A stretch of DNA of 64,000 bases from Actinotalea solisilvae (GCF_016464425.1 NZ_JADDKQ010000006.1:62001-126000), one strand, 5' to 3'. Positions 50,110-59,148 are shown, counted from the first letter of the stretch. Notes: generated from the letters alone by a model not told the origin. Translations and numbers: made by a program.

Positions 50110-53100
50110 CGCTCGTCCTCCACGCGCGTGGCCCGGTGCGCCTGGCGCGCGACGTGCGCCCCGTAGCCGGCGACGACGGCGGCGAGCAGGGCAGCGGTCA
50201 CGGCGACGACCCCCGCGACGGCGACGAGGTCGGGGGCGAGGTGGGTCGGCAGCGCACGGGGCCCGGGCGCCGTCGCGCGGACGAGCGGGGGCACGCACCA
50301 CCACGCGACCAGCAGCCCGCCGCCGACGCCGACGAGCAGCGACGCGGACGTCACGACCGCGAGCTCGGCGCGCCGCGCGGTCGCCTGCCGCGCCGGGGCG
50401 ACGCCGAGCGCGCGCAGGACCGCCGCCTCGCGGGCTCGGGTGAGCGCGAGCGCGAGCGCGGTCGACGCGACGCCCGGGACCATGACGAGCAGGGCGCACG
50501 CCGCGGCGAGCGCCGCCGCGACGACCGCGGGTGCGGTGAGCCGGTCGGGCGTCGGGGTCGCGGTCGTCGCGGCGGTGACGCCGACGGCCCCCGCGTCCCC
50601 GCTGGCGGTCTCGCGGCGCGGCTCGGCCAGCGCGGCCGCGGCCACGCCCTGCGGGTCGGCGGTCGTGACCCGGACGGCGTCGGCGACGGGCAGCTCGGCA
50701 CGCGTGCGGAGCAGCAGGCGGTCCAGCGCGCGCAGGTCGGCGAGCATCGCCAGCGGCGGCGCGTCGTCGTCGGCCGCGGTGCCCGGCACGCGCTGCTCGG
50801 CCGCGGCGGCGCTGCCCGGCACGACGGCGGTCGCGCCGACGAGCACGACCTCGGTCTCCCGGCCCGCGACGGTCATCCGCGTCGCGGCGCCCACCGCGGT
50901 GTCCCGCTCCGCGAGCCAGTCGCTCGTCACGACCACGGCGAGGGGCGGGGTCGCCTCGCCGGGCAGGAAGCGCAGGGGTGTGCCCACGAGCGCCGCGGCC
51001 TCCGCGGGGGCCAGCGCGAGCGCACCGTCGGCGAGGGCGGGCTCGCTCGCCTCGCGGCCTCGGAAGACGACGGCGGTCCAGCCGTCCCCGGGTGCGAGGA
51101 GGTCGGTCGCGTCCCCGGACGGGGCGACGGCGTCGAGGCCCGCCACGGCGACCGTGAGCGGCGGGCCCGGCGTCGGGGCCTCGGCCGCCGCGTCGGCCCC
51201 GGGCAGCGGCGCGGCGGCCGGGGGCTCGGGAGTCGTCGGCAGCGCCCGGTAGCTCACGTCGACGGCGGCGACGGACCAGCCGCCGAGCCCGCCGGCAGGC
51301 ACGTCGACGCTCCACGTGAAGCGCGCGGAGGGCGCTCCGCCGGACGGCTCGCCGACGGCCTCCCCGGCGTCGAGCGCGACGAGGTCGCCCGCGTCGTCCA
51401 CGAGCCACACGCGCGCGCCGAGCGCGGTCGGTGCGAGCGTCCCGGCGCTCGCGTCCACCGCGAGGTCGAGGCGTCCGGCGTCGTCCGGCAGGGCGAGCGC
51501 GGGCGGGCCGTCGACCGCCCGCAGCGCGGCGGAGGCCTCGTCGGGTCCTCCCGGCGCGACGGCGACCACCTCGCCGGCCGCCCCGGACGTCGCCGCGCCG
51601 ACCACCCGCACCGGGGTCGCGGCCGCCACCCCGGGCAGCTCGCGCGCCGCCGCGGCGGCGGGGACCCCGGGCGACGGCGGCCCGGCGAGGTCGAGGACGA
51701 CGTCGGCGCCGACGGCGGTGTGCCGGACGTCCGCGGCCCAGCGGCCGAGCGTCCCCGTGTAGGCGGCGACGACCGTCCCGGCCCCCGCGGCGAGCACGAC
51801 GAGCACGACGGTGACGCCGTGCACGGGCGTGTGCCGCGTGAGCTCGCGCAGCGTGAGGACCGGCAGGAGGTCCCGCCGGCGCTGCGCCCGTGCCGCGCCG
51901 ACCGACGTCGCCGGTGCGAGCGCCACGACGGCGGCGAGCGCCACGACGAGCAGCCCGAGCGCGACGGCCGCGGCGGCGAGCGGGTCGACGTGGACCTGCC
52001 CGTCGACGCCCGTGAACACGGGTGAGCCGTAGCGGTCGAGCTGCCAGCCCGCGAGCAGCGCGCCGACGGCGGCGAGCGCGAGCCCGCCCGCGCGTGCCGA
52101 GCGTCGTGCCCGCCCCGCGGCGTCGGACCGCCCGCGCCGCACGACCTCGACGGCGTGCGCCCGCGCCTGGCCGGCGAGGACCAGGGTCGCCGTCAGCGCC
52201 GCGACGAGCCCCACGAGCGCGAGCTCGGCGACGGGCACGCCGCCGCGCGAGGACAGGGCGGCCGCGGCCGCGGCCGTCCCGGCCACCGCGCCGGCCGAGG
52301 CGACGGCGACCGCCTCGACCAGGGAGGCGGCGGTGACCTGCGCGACGGAGGTGCCGCGCGAGCGCAGGAGGACCGTCTCGGCGAGCCGCAGGTCGGCGAG
52401 CAGCCGCGCGACCTGGCTGAAGGCGATGAGCCCGGTGACGACCACGAGCAGCGCGGCCGCCGTCGTGACGCCGCGGACCCCGCCGAGGCGGACGGGCAGG
52501 CCCGCCAGGGTCGCGTCGAGGTCGCCGTCCACGCGTACGCCGTCCACGTCGACGCCTTCGTCGTCCTCGAACGCCTCGGCCGTCGCGGCGAGGTCGGCGC
52601 GCAGGCCCGGCAGGTCGCGGGGGAGCACCGTCGTCGGGTCGGGTGCGACGTGCCGCCGCTCGACCAGCGGCGCGCCGAGCGTCTCCAGGACGGTGCGGGG
52701 GACGAGGAGGCCGGGCGGGTCGTCGTCGTCGAGCGGCCCCGCGACGAGCGGGTCGCCGGCCCACCGCACGTCGGGCGCGCCGGCCCGCCACGTGCCGGTG
52801 ACCCGCGCGACCACGGTCCTGGCCGGCGCGTCGCCCACCGTGACGCCCAGGGTGTCGCCCGGCCCGACGCCGAGCCGCGCTGCCGCGTCGACGTCGAGCG
52901 CGGCCGGGACCGGGTCGGCGGCCGTGCCGGCCGCGGCGGCGTCGTCGGGCCAGGCGCCGTCGGCGAGCGTCGCCGCGCCGGGCAGGTCCTCGTCCGCCCA
53001 GAGCACGACGTCCCCGAGGTCGCCGGACGCGCCCGCGGTGACGGCCAGGGGGTCCGTGGCCAGGGAGGTGTGCACGACGACGGGCCGCCCACCCAGGTGG

Positions 53101-53351
53101 CTCTCGACGAGGGCGTCGGCCGCGACCGTCTGCTCCTCCGGCTCGTCCGCGAGCCGCACGCCGAGGCGGAGCGCGGAACCCTCGGGCGGCGCCGCCGCGA
53201 GCGTGGCGACCACGCTGTCCCGCTCCGCGACCGAGACGTACCCGGTGATGCCCGCCACGGCCGCCGTCGTGAGCATGACCTGGAGCACCACGAGCGCGAG
53301 CAGCGCGAGGTGCGCGCGGGCACGCCGCCGCATCAGGCGGACCGCGGTCAT
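50106..53351 (-). CDS. Large FtsX/MacB-type ABC permease (second)
   Basis: A 1,081-residue membrane protein and the first gene of the ABC operon. It has an N-terminal helix (HLALLALVVLQVMLTTAAVA), a MacB-like periplasmic domain, a four-helix FtsX block (about 330-520), a long second extracellular domain rich in Ala/Pro/Gly, and a C-terminal three-helix FtsX block (TAPAVVAAALAAACALLVMV and following). ATG at 53351 is preceded by GAGGAGG. The two permeases, two ATPases and the four-base overlaps at all three junctions show a single export-type machine. Nothing here reveals its cargo. Confidence 0.87.
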   Translation of the reverse strand: MTAVRLMRRRARAHLALLALVVLQVMLTTAAVAGITGYVSVAERDSVVATLAAAPPEGSALRLGVRLADEPEEQTVAADALVESHLGGRPVVVHTSLATDPLAVTAGASGDLGDVVLWADEDLPGAATLADGAWPDDAAAAGTAADPVPAALDVDAAARLGVGPGDTLGVTVGDAPARTVVARVTGTWRAGAPDVRWAGDPLVAGPLDDDDPPGLLVPRTVLETLGAPLVERRHVAPDPTTVLPRDLPGLRADLAATAEAFEDDEGVDVDGVRVDGDLDATLAGLPVRLGGVRGVTTAAALLVVVTGLIAFSQVARLLADLRLAETVLLRSRGTSVAQVTAASLVEAVAVASAGAVAGTAAAAAALSSRGGVPVAELALVGLVAALTATLVLAGQARAHAVEVVRRGRSDAAGRARRSARAGGLALAAVGALLAGWQLDRYGSPVFTGVDGQVHVDPLAAAAVALGLLVVALAAVVALAPATSVGAARAQRRRDLLPVLTLRELTRHTPVHGVTVVLVVLAAGAGTVVAAYTGTLGRWAADVRHTAVGADVVLDLAGPPSPGVPAAAAARELPGVAAATPVRVVGAATSGAAGEVVAVAPGGPDEASAALRAVDGPPALALPDDAGRLDLAVDASAGTLAPTALGARVWLVDDAGDLVALDAGEAVGEPSGGAPSARFTWSVDVPAGGLGGWSVAAVDVSYRALPTTPEPPAAAPLPGADAAAEAPTPGPPLTVAVAGLDAVAPSGDATDLLAPGDGWTAVVFRGREASEPALADGALALAPAEAAALVGTPLRFLPGEATPPLAVVVTSDWLAERDTAVGAATRMTVAGRETEVVLVGATAVVPGSAAAAEQRVPGTAADDDAPPLAMLADLRALDRLLLRTRAELPVADAVRVTTADPQGVAAAALAEPRRETASGDAGAVGVTAATTATPTPDRLTAPAVVAAALAAACALLVMVPGVASTALALALTRAREAAVLRALGVAPARQATARRAELAVVTSASLLVGVGGGLLVAWWCVPPLVRATAPGPRALPTHLAPDLVAVAGVVAVTAALLAAVVAGYGAHVARQAHRATRVEDER

Positions 53352-53522
53352 GGACCTCCTCGGGTGGGCCGCGGAGGCTGGCGCGCGCCGGGTGGGGCGT
53401 GGCGGGCACGTCCTCGCGGTGAGCGCGATCTTCGCACGCCGGGCGCCGCCGTCCGCGCGTCCGGGAGCGGGCTGTCGCCGAAACCGCTGGACGGGGCGGG
53501 ATCGGGCACCGAGGGTGTCGTC

Positions 53523-54293
53523 ATGTCGATCGAGGACCCCTGGGACCGCGCCACGGCCCGGACGTACGACACCCCGGGCACCGGCATGTTCGCGCCCGAG
53601 GTGCTCGGCCCGACCGTCGACCGGCTCGCCGCCCTCGCGGGCGGGGGCCGCGCCCTCGAGCTCGCCGTCGGCACGGGCCGCGTCGCCGTCCCGCTGGCCG
53701 AGCGCGGCGTCCCGGTGAGCGGCATCGAGCTCTCGCCGGCCATGGTCGAGCAGCTCCGGACGAAGGTCGACGAGGACGCGGTCCCCGTCGTCGTGGGCGA
53801 CATGGCGAGCGCCAGGGCGCCGGGCGAGTTCAGCCTCGTCTACCTCGTCTACAACACGATCTCCAACCTGCTCACGCAGGACGGGCAGGTCGCGTGCTTC
53901 CGCAACGCCGCGCGCCACCTCACCCCGGGCGGGTGCTTCGTCGTCGAGCTCTGGGTGCCCGAGCTGCGTGCCCTGCCGCCGGGCCGCGAGGCGACCGTGT
54001 GGCACAGCGAGCCCGGCTACCTCGGCATCGACACCTACGACGTGCTCGCGCAGCGCGTCGTGTCCCACCACGTGCGCTTCGGCGACGGGACGGACGCGCA
54101 GCTGTTCCGCAGCGCGCACCGCTACGTGTGGCCGTCCGAGCTGGACCTCATGGCGCGGCTCGCGGGGCTCGTCCTCGAGGACCGGTGGGCGGACTGGGAC
54201 GGGTCGCCGTTCACGGCGGACTCCCGGTCGCACGTCTCGGTGTACCGGTTGCCCCAGGACCAGCCCGTCGGCGGACCCCGTGCCGCCGGCTGA
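53523..54293 (+). CDS. Class I SAM-dependent methyltransferase
   Basis: A 256-residue methyltransferase. Motif I is ALELAVGTGRVAVPLAERG (about 43-61), an acidic residue follows in VSGIELSPAMVEQL, motif II is VVVGDMASARAPGEFSLVYL, and motif III is HLTPGGCFVVELWVPE. It probably methylates a small molecule; relatives are annotated as type 11 or 25 methyltransferases. ATG at 53523 is only weakly supported by GAGGG upstream. Its end overlaps the likely GTG start of the next hydrolase by 14 bases, so they are co-transcribed. It is divergent from the ABC operon. Confidence 0.87.
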   Translation: MSIEDPWDRATARTYDTPGTGMFAPEVLGPTVDRLAALAGGGRALELAVGTGRVAVPLAERGVPVSGIELSPAMVEQLRTKVDEDAVPVVVGDMASARAPGEFSLVYLVYNTISNLLTQDGQVACFRNAARHLTPGGCFVVELWVPELRALPPGREATVWHSEPGYLGIDTYDVLAQRVVSHHVRFGDGTDAQLFRSAHRYVWPSELDLMARLAGLVLEDRWADWDGSPFTADSRSHVSVYRLPQDQPVGGPRAAG

Positions 54294-55200
54294 GCGCGGG
54301 CCCGCCGCCGCCGCGACGGCGACGCTCCGCGCGTCCGACGGCACGCTCCTCGCCGTCCACGAGCGCGGCACCGGCGAGCCGCTCCTGTGCCTCCCCGGCG
54401 GCCCCATGCGCGCCTCGCGGTACCTCGGCGACCTCGGCGGCCTCACCGCGCAGCGCCGGCTCCTCCTGCTCGACCTGCGCGGCACCGGGGACTCCGCGCC
54501 GTCCGCCGACGCGTCGGGCTACCGGGCGGACCGCCTCGTCGACGACGTCGAGGCGCTGCGCGTCGACCGAGGGCTGGACCGGATGGACGTGCTCGGCCAC
54601 TCCGCGGGCGCGACGCTCGCGCTCCTCTGGGCGACGCGGCACCCCGAGCGCGTGCGCCGCCTCGTGCTCGTGACGCCCAGCCTGCGTGCCGTCGGCATCG
54701 AGGTCTCCGACGCGGACCGGCGCGCGACGGCGGACCGGCGCGCGGGAGAGCCGTGGTTCGCCGCCGCGTCGGCCGCGCTGGACGCGGTCGCGTCGGGGCG
54801 CGGGACGCCCGAGGACGAGGAGGCCGTCACGCCCTTCTTCTACGGCCGCTGGGACGACGCCGCGCGTCGCCACCACGAGGCGGGGGCCGACGAGCGCGAC
54901 GACGCGCTCTCCCGGGCCTTCGCGGACCCCGGCGCGCTCGACCCCGACGGCACCCGCGCGGCCCTCGCCTCCCTCGACGCGCCGGTGCTCGTCCTCGCCG
55001 GCGCCGAGGACGTGAACTCCCCACCGCAGCGGCTCGCGCTGCTCGCGGACCTGGCCCGCCATGGCTCCCTGCACGTGCTGGCCCGTGCCGGGCACTACCC
55101 GTGGCTCGACGACCCGGGTGCGTTCACGCGCGTCGTGGGTGGGTTCGTGGCCGGTCAGGACCCGGAGGCGCCGGGAAGGTCGCCCGTGACGTCGTCGTAG
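54280..55200 (+). CDS. Alpha/beta hydrolase (proline iminopeptidase-like)
   Basis: A 306-residue serine hydrolase. The oxyanion region is LLCLPGGPMRASRYLGDLGG, the nucleophile elbow is DVLGHSAGATLALLWATRHP, the acid lies in VLVLAGAEDVNSP and the His in LARAGHYPWLDDP. The cap (150-230) resembles the S33 prolyl aminopeptidase group. GTG at 54280 is chosen because the homology begins soon after (TLRASDGTLLAVHERGTG). Its last 46 bases overlap, antisense, the end of the DHFR-like gene. Peptidase against esterase activity is undecided. Confidence 0.85.
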   Translation: MPPAERGPAAAATATLRASDGTLLAVHERGTGEPLLCLPGGPMRASRYLGDLGGLTAQRRLLLLDLRGTGDSAPSADASGYRADRLVDDVEALRVDRGLDRMDVLGHSAGATLALLWATRHPERVRRLVLVTPSLRAVGIEVSDADRRATADRRAGEPWFAAASAALDAVASGRGTPEDEEAVTPFFYGRWDDAARRHHEAGADERDDALSRAFADPGALDPDGTRAALASLDAPVLVLAGAEDVNSPPQRLALLADLARHGSLHVLARAGHYPWLDDPGAFTRVVGGFVAGQDPEAPGRSPVTSS

Positions 55201-55775
55201 GTCGCCGCCGCCGGCAGGGTGGCGGGTGCGTAGACGAGCCGCAGCACGCCGGTCGGCAGGGCCTCGGAGCTGACGAGGCGCAGCGGGTAGATCGGCTCGC
55301 CCTCGTCGAAGAGGCGCTCGCCCTTGCGGGCCGCGACCGGGTGCACGAGGAGCCGCAGCTCGTCGAGCAGCCCGGCCGCGAGCAGCTGGCGCACGACGGA
55401 GATCGAGCCCGCCACCAGGATCTTGCCGACGCCCGGGTCCGCAGCGATCGCGCGCACCGCGTCGACGAGCTCTCCGTCGATGCGCTCGACGTTGCGCCAG
55501 CCGAGGTCCTGGCTGCCGCGGGTCGCGACGACCTTGCGCACGTCGCCGAGCTGCGCCGCGAAGGCGGCGTCCTCGCCGCCCGCGGCCTCCCGGTCCGGCC
55601 ACGCCCCGGCGAAGCTGTCGTAGGTCACGCGGCCGAGGAGGAGGACGTCGACGTCCTCGTAGTCCTCGCCGACGGCCTCGCCCATGCGCTCGTCGAAGTA
55701 CGGGAAGTGCCAGTCGGGGTCGATCTCTGCCACGCCGTCGAGCGAGATGAAGAGCGTGGAGATGATCGTCGCCAT
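55155..55775 (-). CDS. Dihydrofolate reductase/RibD C-terminal family protein
   Basis: A 206-residue protein of the RibD_C/DHFR-like group. Family landmarks are STLFISLDGVAEIDPDWHF, VDVLLLGRVTYDSFAGAWP and GVGKILVAGSISVVRQLL. These proteins bind NADPH and reduce an unknown substrate; they are not the essential folate enzyme. The last 46 bases overlap the end of the convergent hydrolase gene on the other strand. It is divergent from an SDR gene. Confidence 0.88.
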   Translation of the reverse strand: MATIISTLFISLDGVAEIDPDWHFPYFDERMGEAVGEDYEDVDVLLLGRVTYDSFAGAWPDREAAGGEDAAFAAQLGDVRKVVATRGSQDLGWRNVERIDGELVDAVRAIAADPGVGKILVAGSISVVRQLLAAGLLDELRLLVHPVAARKGERLFDEGEPIYPLRLVSSEALPTGVLRLVYAPATLPAAATYDDVTGDLPGASGS

Positions 55776-55939
55776 GGGTGACCTCCCAGTCGTCGGGCCG
55801 CGCCGTGCGGCGACACGATCCCATCAGACCGGTGCCCACCTCGGAAGTCATCGGGGTGGTGCTCGGTGGGCGCCGTCGGCGGGGCCACGCGACACTGGCC
55901 GCCGTGACGCGCGACCGCGCGTCCGGGCAGGAGGACGCC

Positions 55940-56770
55940 GTGCGGCGCAGGACGATCGTCATCACCGGGGCGAGCGACGGCATCGGCGCGGCCGCGGCCC
56001 GGGAGCTCGCCGGACGCGGTGAGCGCGTCGTCGTCGTGGGTCGGTCGCCCGAGAAGACGGCGGCCGTGGCGCGCGCCCTCGGCGCCGAGCACCTCGTCGC
56101 CGACTTCGCCCGGCTCGACGACGTCCGCGAGCTCGCCGCGCATCTCGAGGACCGGGTGGACCAGATCGACGTCCTCGTCAACAACGCGGGCGGCATCTTC
56201 GGGCGGCGCACCCTGACGCGCGACGGCCACGAGACGACCTTCCAGGTGAACCACCTCGCGCCCTTCCTGCTCACGTCGCTCCTGCTCGACCGGCTCCGCG
56301 CCGCGGGGACCTCGACCGTGGTGACCACGTCGAGCGCGGCGCACCGCTTCGGCCGGATTGACCTCGACGACCTCGACGCCGAGCGCGGCTACTCGGCGAA
56401 CCGCGCCTACGGCACGAGCAAGCTCGCCAACATCCTCTTCACGCGTGGCCTGCACGCGCGGCACGCCCACGACGGCGTCGCCGCGGTCGCGTTCCACCCG
56501 GGCACCGTCGCGACCAACTTCAGCGCGGCGTCCACGAGCTGGTTCCGCCTCGTCTACCGCACGCCGCTGCGGCGGCTGCTGCTCACCTCCGCCGACGAGG
56601 GCGGCTCGCACCTGGTGTGGTTCGTCGACGGCGAGCCGGGCCGCACATGGCTCCCGGGCGGGTACTACGACCTGCGCCGGCACGCGGCGCCCACCCCGCA
56701 GGCGCTCGACGACGCTCTCGTCGACGGGCTGTGGCGGCGCAGCGCCGAGCGGGTCGGTGTGCCCGTGTAG
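55940..56770 (+). CDS. Short-chain dehydrogenase/reductase
   Basis: A 276-residue classical-extended SDR. It shows the cofactor motif TGASDGIGAAAAREL, NNAGGIFG, the catalytic Ser in VVTTSSAAHRFG and the YxxxK in YGTSKLANILF. The sequence pattern is that of retinol-dehydrogenase/WW-domain-oxidoreductase-like bacterial SDRs, which act on lipophilic alcohols or carbonyls with NADP(H). GTG at 55940 is picked because AGGAGG lies six bases ahead; the frame is open further upstream without a ribosome site. Confidence 0.9.
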   Translation: MRRRTIVITGASDGIGAAAARELAGRGERVVVVGRSPEKTAAVARALGAEHLVADFARLDDVRELAAHLEDRVDQIDVLVNNAGGIFGRRTLTRDGHETTFQVNHLAPFLLTSLLLDRLRAAGTSTVVTTSSAAHRFGRIDLDDLDAERGYSANRAYGTSKLANILFTRGLHARHAHDGVAAVAFHPGTVATNFSAASTSWFRLVYRTPLRRLLLTSADEGGSHLVWFVDGEPGRTWLPGGYYDLRRHAAPTPQALDDALVDGLWRRSAERVGVPV

Positions 56771-56801
56771 GACCGCCGCCGGGACCGGCGAGCCGTCCGG
56801 G

Positions 56802-57530
56802 TCACACCACCGCGAGCACCCGCGGCGGCGCCGCGAGCCGGCCCCGGGCGGCGTCGAGCAGGTCGTCCGCGCGGCCCGCCCCGCGGCCCGAGCAGACGGC
56901 CGCCGAGCGGAGCGCGACGGGCCCCGACGGCGTCGCGAACGTCGCGGCGAGCGACGCCTGCACGCGGTCGAGCGCCGCGGCCGCGTCCGGGGCCGCGACC
57001 GGGCCGACGAGCGTCCCGACGAGGCCGAACTCGGCGTCGCCCGTGCGACCGAGGTCCCAGCCCGGCGGCGTGGCCGCCCGCAGGTGCGTCGCGGCCCGTC
57101 GCACGAGGTCGTCCGAGGGTGCGAAGGGTGCGCCGCCCAGCGGCTCGAGCCGCAGGACGACGAGGGCGACGCGGTGCGCGGAGCCGGCGGAGCGGGCGAG
57201 CCGGTCGGCCGCCGCGGCGCGGACGTGGGCCAGGTTGGCCAGCCCGGTCCCGGCGTCCTGGAGCGTGCGGACCGCGAGCAGCGACGTCAGGGCGCGGATG
57301 AGGTCGGACGGCGCGGCGATCCGCCACTCCGCCGACCGCACGAGCACCGGGTCGTACCGGCTCTCCTCCGCGCGGGCGGTCACGGCCAGCGCGGCCTCGA
57401 CGACACCCGTCGCGGCGTCGAGCACGAGCGGGGACCAGTCCGCGACGTCGGCGGCGACGCCCCGCGCGAGCAGGGCACGGCCGAAGCCGAGCTCGCCCGA
57501 GACGGAGCCGAAGAAGCGCGTGCGCGTCAC
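56802..57530 (-). CDS. Degenerate GGDEF-like protein
   Basis: A 242-residue protein starting at GTG 57530. The segment SLLAVRTLQDAGTGLANLAH, then VALVVLRLEPLGG, and GRTGDAEFGLVGTLVGP aligns with the GGDEF fold (LTGLxNR, the metal-binding D, and the GGDEF loop), but the loop is GDAEF and the catalytic residues are mostly lost. It is unlikely to make c-di-GMP and may bind GTP or act as a sensor scaffold. The start overlaps the stop of a 69-residue gene (GTGA). The frame upstream of the GTG gives Arg/Pro-rich nonsense and is not used. Confidence 0.65.
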   Translation of the reverse strand: MTRTRFFGSVSGELGFGRALLARGVAADVADWSPLVLDAATGVVEAALAVTARAEESRYDPVLVRSAEWRIAAPSDLIRALTSLLAVRTLQDAGTGLANLAHVRAAAADRLARSAGSAHRVALVVLRLEPLGGAPFAPSDDLVRRAATHLRAATPPGWDLGRTGDAEFGLVGTLVGPVAAPDAAAALDRVQASLAATFATPSGPVALRSAAVCSGRGAGRADDLLDAARGRLAAPPRVLAVV

Positions 57531-57736
57531 GAGGCCGATCCGGTCGTCGGCGGCCGGTGCAGCGCGACGCAGTCCAGGTGGGGCGTGCGGAACGCCCGCT
57601 CGAGCCGGCCGAGCGGCAGGTCGGCGTCCATGATCTCGGCCGGCGTCGCGGCCTCGCCGACGGTCGTCGCGAGCGACGTCCCGGCGTCGGTGGTGCGGGG
57701 GAGCAGGTGGCGCAGGAGCGCGAGGTCGGTCGGCAC
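57527..57736 (-). CDS. Small hypothetical protein coupled to the GGDEF-like gene
   Basis: A 69-residue product (MPTDLALLRHLLPRTTDAG, then SLATTVGEAATPAEIMDADL, then LGRLERAFRTPHLDCVALHR) that I do not recognise. It is soluble and has no signal peptide. GTG at 57736 and the GTGA overlap with the downstream GGDEF-like gene support translation. It may be a dedicated partner or the detached N-terminal part of a once longer sensor protein. Codon use matches real genes nearby. Confidence 0.55.
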   Translation of the reverse strand: MPTDLALLRHLLPRTTDAGTSLATTVGEAATPAEIMDADLPLGRLERAFRTPHLDCVALHRPPTTGSAS

Positions 57737-58061
57737 GGCGCCATCCTGGCGGCCGCGTCCGCGCCACCGGGCACGGGGGACCGTGCCGTCACACGGTGTT
57801 CGGCGAAGGTTCACCGTCACTGCTGCGGACGGGCGACGGCGCGGCGGACTCGCCGCGCGCCACCTCCTCGGTGCGGGCGCAAGCCGGGCGCAGGGGTGTC
57901 CGGCTCACCGTCCAGCGATGCGACATCTCGGTCATCGGCTGCGGTCGCCGTGACGTGCTCAGCGAGGCCGGGGTCCAGTCACCTGCAGCACCAGAGCGCA
58001 CGGTCATGCCGATGAGCGTGAAGTTGAGCGCCACGGCCACCAGGTGTGGACAGTCAGAGAC
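57737..58061. other. Gap with a decayed copy of a small gene
   Basis: No intact gene is supported in these 325 bases. On the minus strand a frame at 57789-58040 reads ARTEEVARGESAAPS, which resembles RTEEVARAAAERPS of the small gene at 58779-58988. An 18-base string (CTGCTGCGGACGGGCGAC, 57820-57837) recurs exactly at 58723-58740 and ACCTCCTCGGTGCG (57862) recurs at 58861, so this is probably a degraded duplicate. Confidence 0.4.
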
Positions 58062-58514
58062 CTAGCGACCCGGCCGCATGAGGGCGAACCGTTCGCGCGA
58101 GGCCCGTTCGACTGCCTCCCCGACGCCCGGCCCGCGTACCCAGGCGAGGACGTCTGGAAGCGTCTGGCGCCAGCTCACGCCCTCTGGGAGCTGGTCGGGC
58201 AGACGGCCGTCGGCCTGCCTCGAGGCGCGGGCTGGGAACACCTCGCCGTAGGTTCGGCCGCTGCGTGCGGCCAGAAGGAGGTCGTACTGCCACGCGTCGG
58301 CTCCGGGCTCGACGGCCACGTCGAGCAGCCACTGCGAGCGGTCCACCGTGATCCGGACCTCCGCGGGTCCCCTGAACACGAACCGCGCGCCGAACGCACC
58401 TTCGCCGCTTTGTGACGACAGGCCGTAGCCGTTGGCGAGCAACCAAGCGACGGTCGCCTGAACATCCACCGGTGAATCGGACCGGAAGAACTCATCGGCG
58501 ACGAGCGGGTTCAC
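58062..58514 (-). CDS. Hypothetical protein
   Basis: A 150-residue cytoplasmic protein starting with GTG (MNPLVADEFFRSDSPVDVQA). It alternates short strands and helices (VRITVDRSQWLLDVAVEPGA, AWQYDLLLAARSGRTYGEVF) in a pattern like small immunity or SMI1/Imm-type proteins, but I cannot assign a family. Slightly less extreme GC than its neighbours suggests a recently acquired gene. It lies between two copies of a small repeated coding motif and has no obvious operon partner. Confidence 0.6.
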   Translation of the reverse strand: MNPLVADEFFRSDSPVDVQATVAWLLANGYGLSSQSGEGAFGARFVFRGPAEVRITVDRSQWLLDVAVEPGADAWQYDLLLAARSGRTYGEVFPARASRQADGRLPDQLPEGVSWRQTLPDVLAWVRGPGVGEAVERASRERFALMRPGR

Positions 58515-58778
58515 GGAACCGAGACTACGAGCCGGCGGCCGAACACCCGCTCATGCCACTCATGGCAGGAGGAACATCGTCGTCCGCTCATGCCGCTGAC
58601 CGGAGACCCTGACGGCGCGCTCCGTCGTGCCGGTGCGTGGGACTCTGCCTGCGAACCCGCGCTCGGCGCGAGCCTGCCCGTTCGAGCCGGGCCGGGAGGG
58701 CCGCACGCTCGGTTCGACGGCGCTGCTGCGGACGGGCGACGCGTGCGCTGCGGTGACGTCCGGCCTTGTGCGGTCGGG

Positions 58779-58988
58779 TCAGTGGCGGGCGGCCGCGCTC
58801 GACGCGGTCGTCGACGTCGGGGCCACGGCGAGGCTCGGGCGCTCCGCGGCGGCGCGCGCGACCTCCTCGGTGCGCAGGCGCACGCGCGCCTGGAAGCGTC
58901 CGGCCGCGCTGTAGCGGCTGCGCAGCTGCGCGCCGGCGTCGGGTCCGGGCGTGCGGGCCGGCGGCGTCGGGTGCGAGGTGCTGGTCAT
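58779..58988 (-). CDS. Small hypothetical protein (RTEEVAR motif)
   Basis: A possible 69-residue gene: MTSTSHPTPPARTPGPDAGA, then QLRSRYSAAGRFQARVRLRT, then EEVARAAAERPSLAVAP. The central helix is amphipathic and basic, and the ends are disordered. The ribosome site is weak. A degraded relative lies about 1 kb away at 57789-58040, which supports it as a real coding unit that was once duplicated. Nothing convincing fills the surrounding 58515-58778 and 58989-59148 stretches apart from the GH31 promoter area (a TTGACA at 59020). Confidence 0.45.
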   Translation of the reverse strand: MTSTSHPTPPARTPGPDAGAQLRSRYSAAGRFQARVRLRTEEVARAAAERPSLAVAPTSTTASSAAARH

Positions 58989-59148
58989 GCCCTGTACTTC
59001 GGCCGGTCGGCCGGGGGAATTGACACGGCCGCGCCCGTCGCTGGTGTGGCGTCGCGCACACCCGGGTCCGTCACCCCAGGGGGTGGGACCCCGTGCGCCC
59101 CGGACGCGGGCACGGCAGGCTGGGCGCAGCCGCACCGAGGGGGCCTGC

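Noticed and set aside
47263..50166. Long plus-strand frames opposite the first FtsX permease
   Set aside because: Low-complexity Arg/Gly/Ala product, no motifs, and the minus strand has a coherent permease with membrane helices.
57789..58040. Independent 83-residue gene
   Set aside because: No ribosome site, and only a short part resembles the other small gene; treated as a decayed copy.
59020..59050. Sigma-70 promoter of the GH31 gene
   Set aside because: TTGACA is present but no TANNNT box follows at 15-19 bases.
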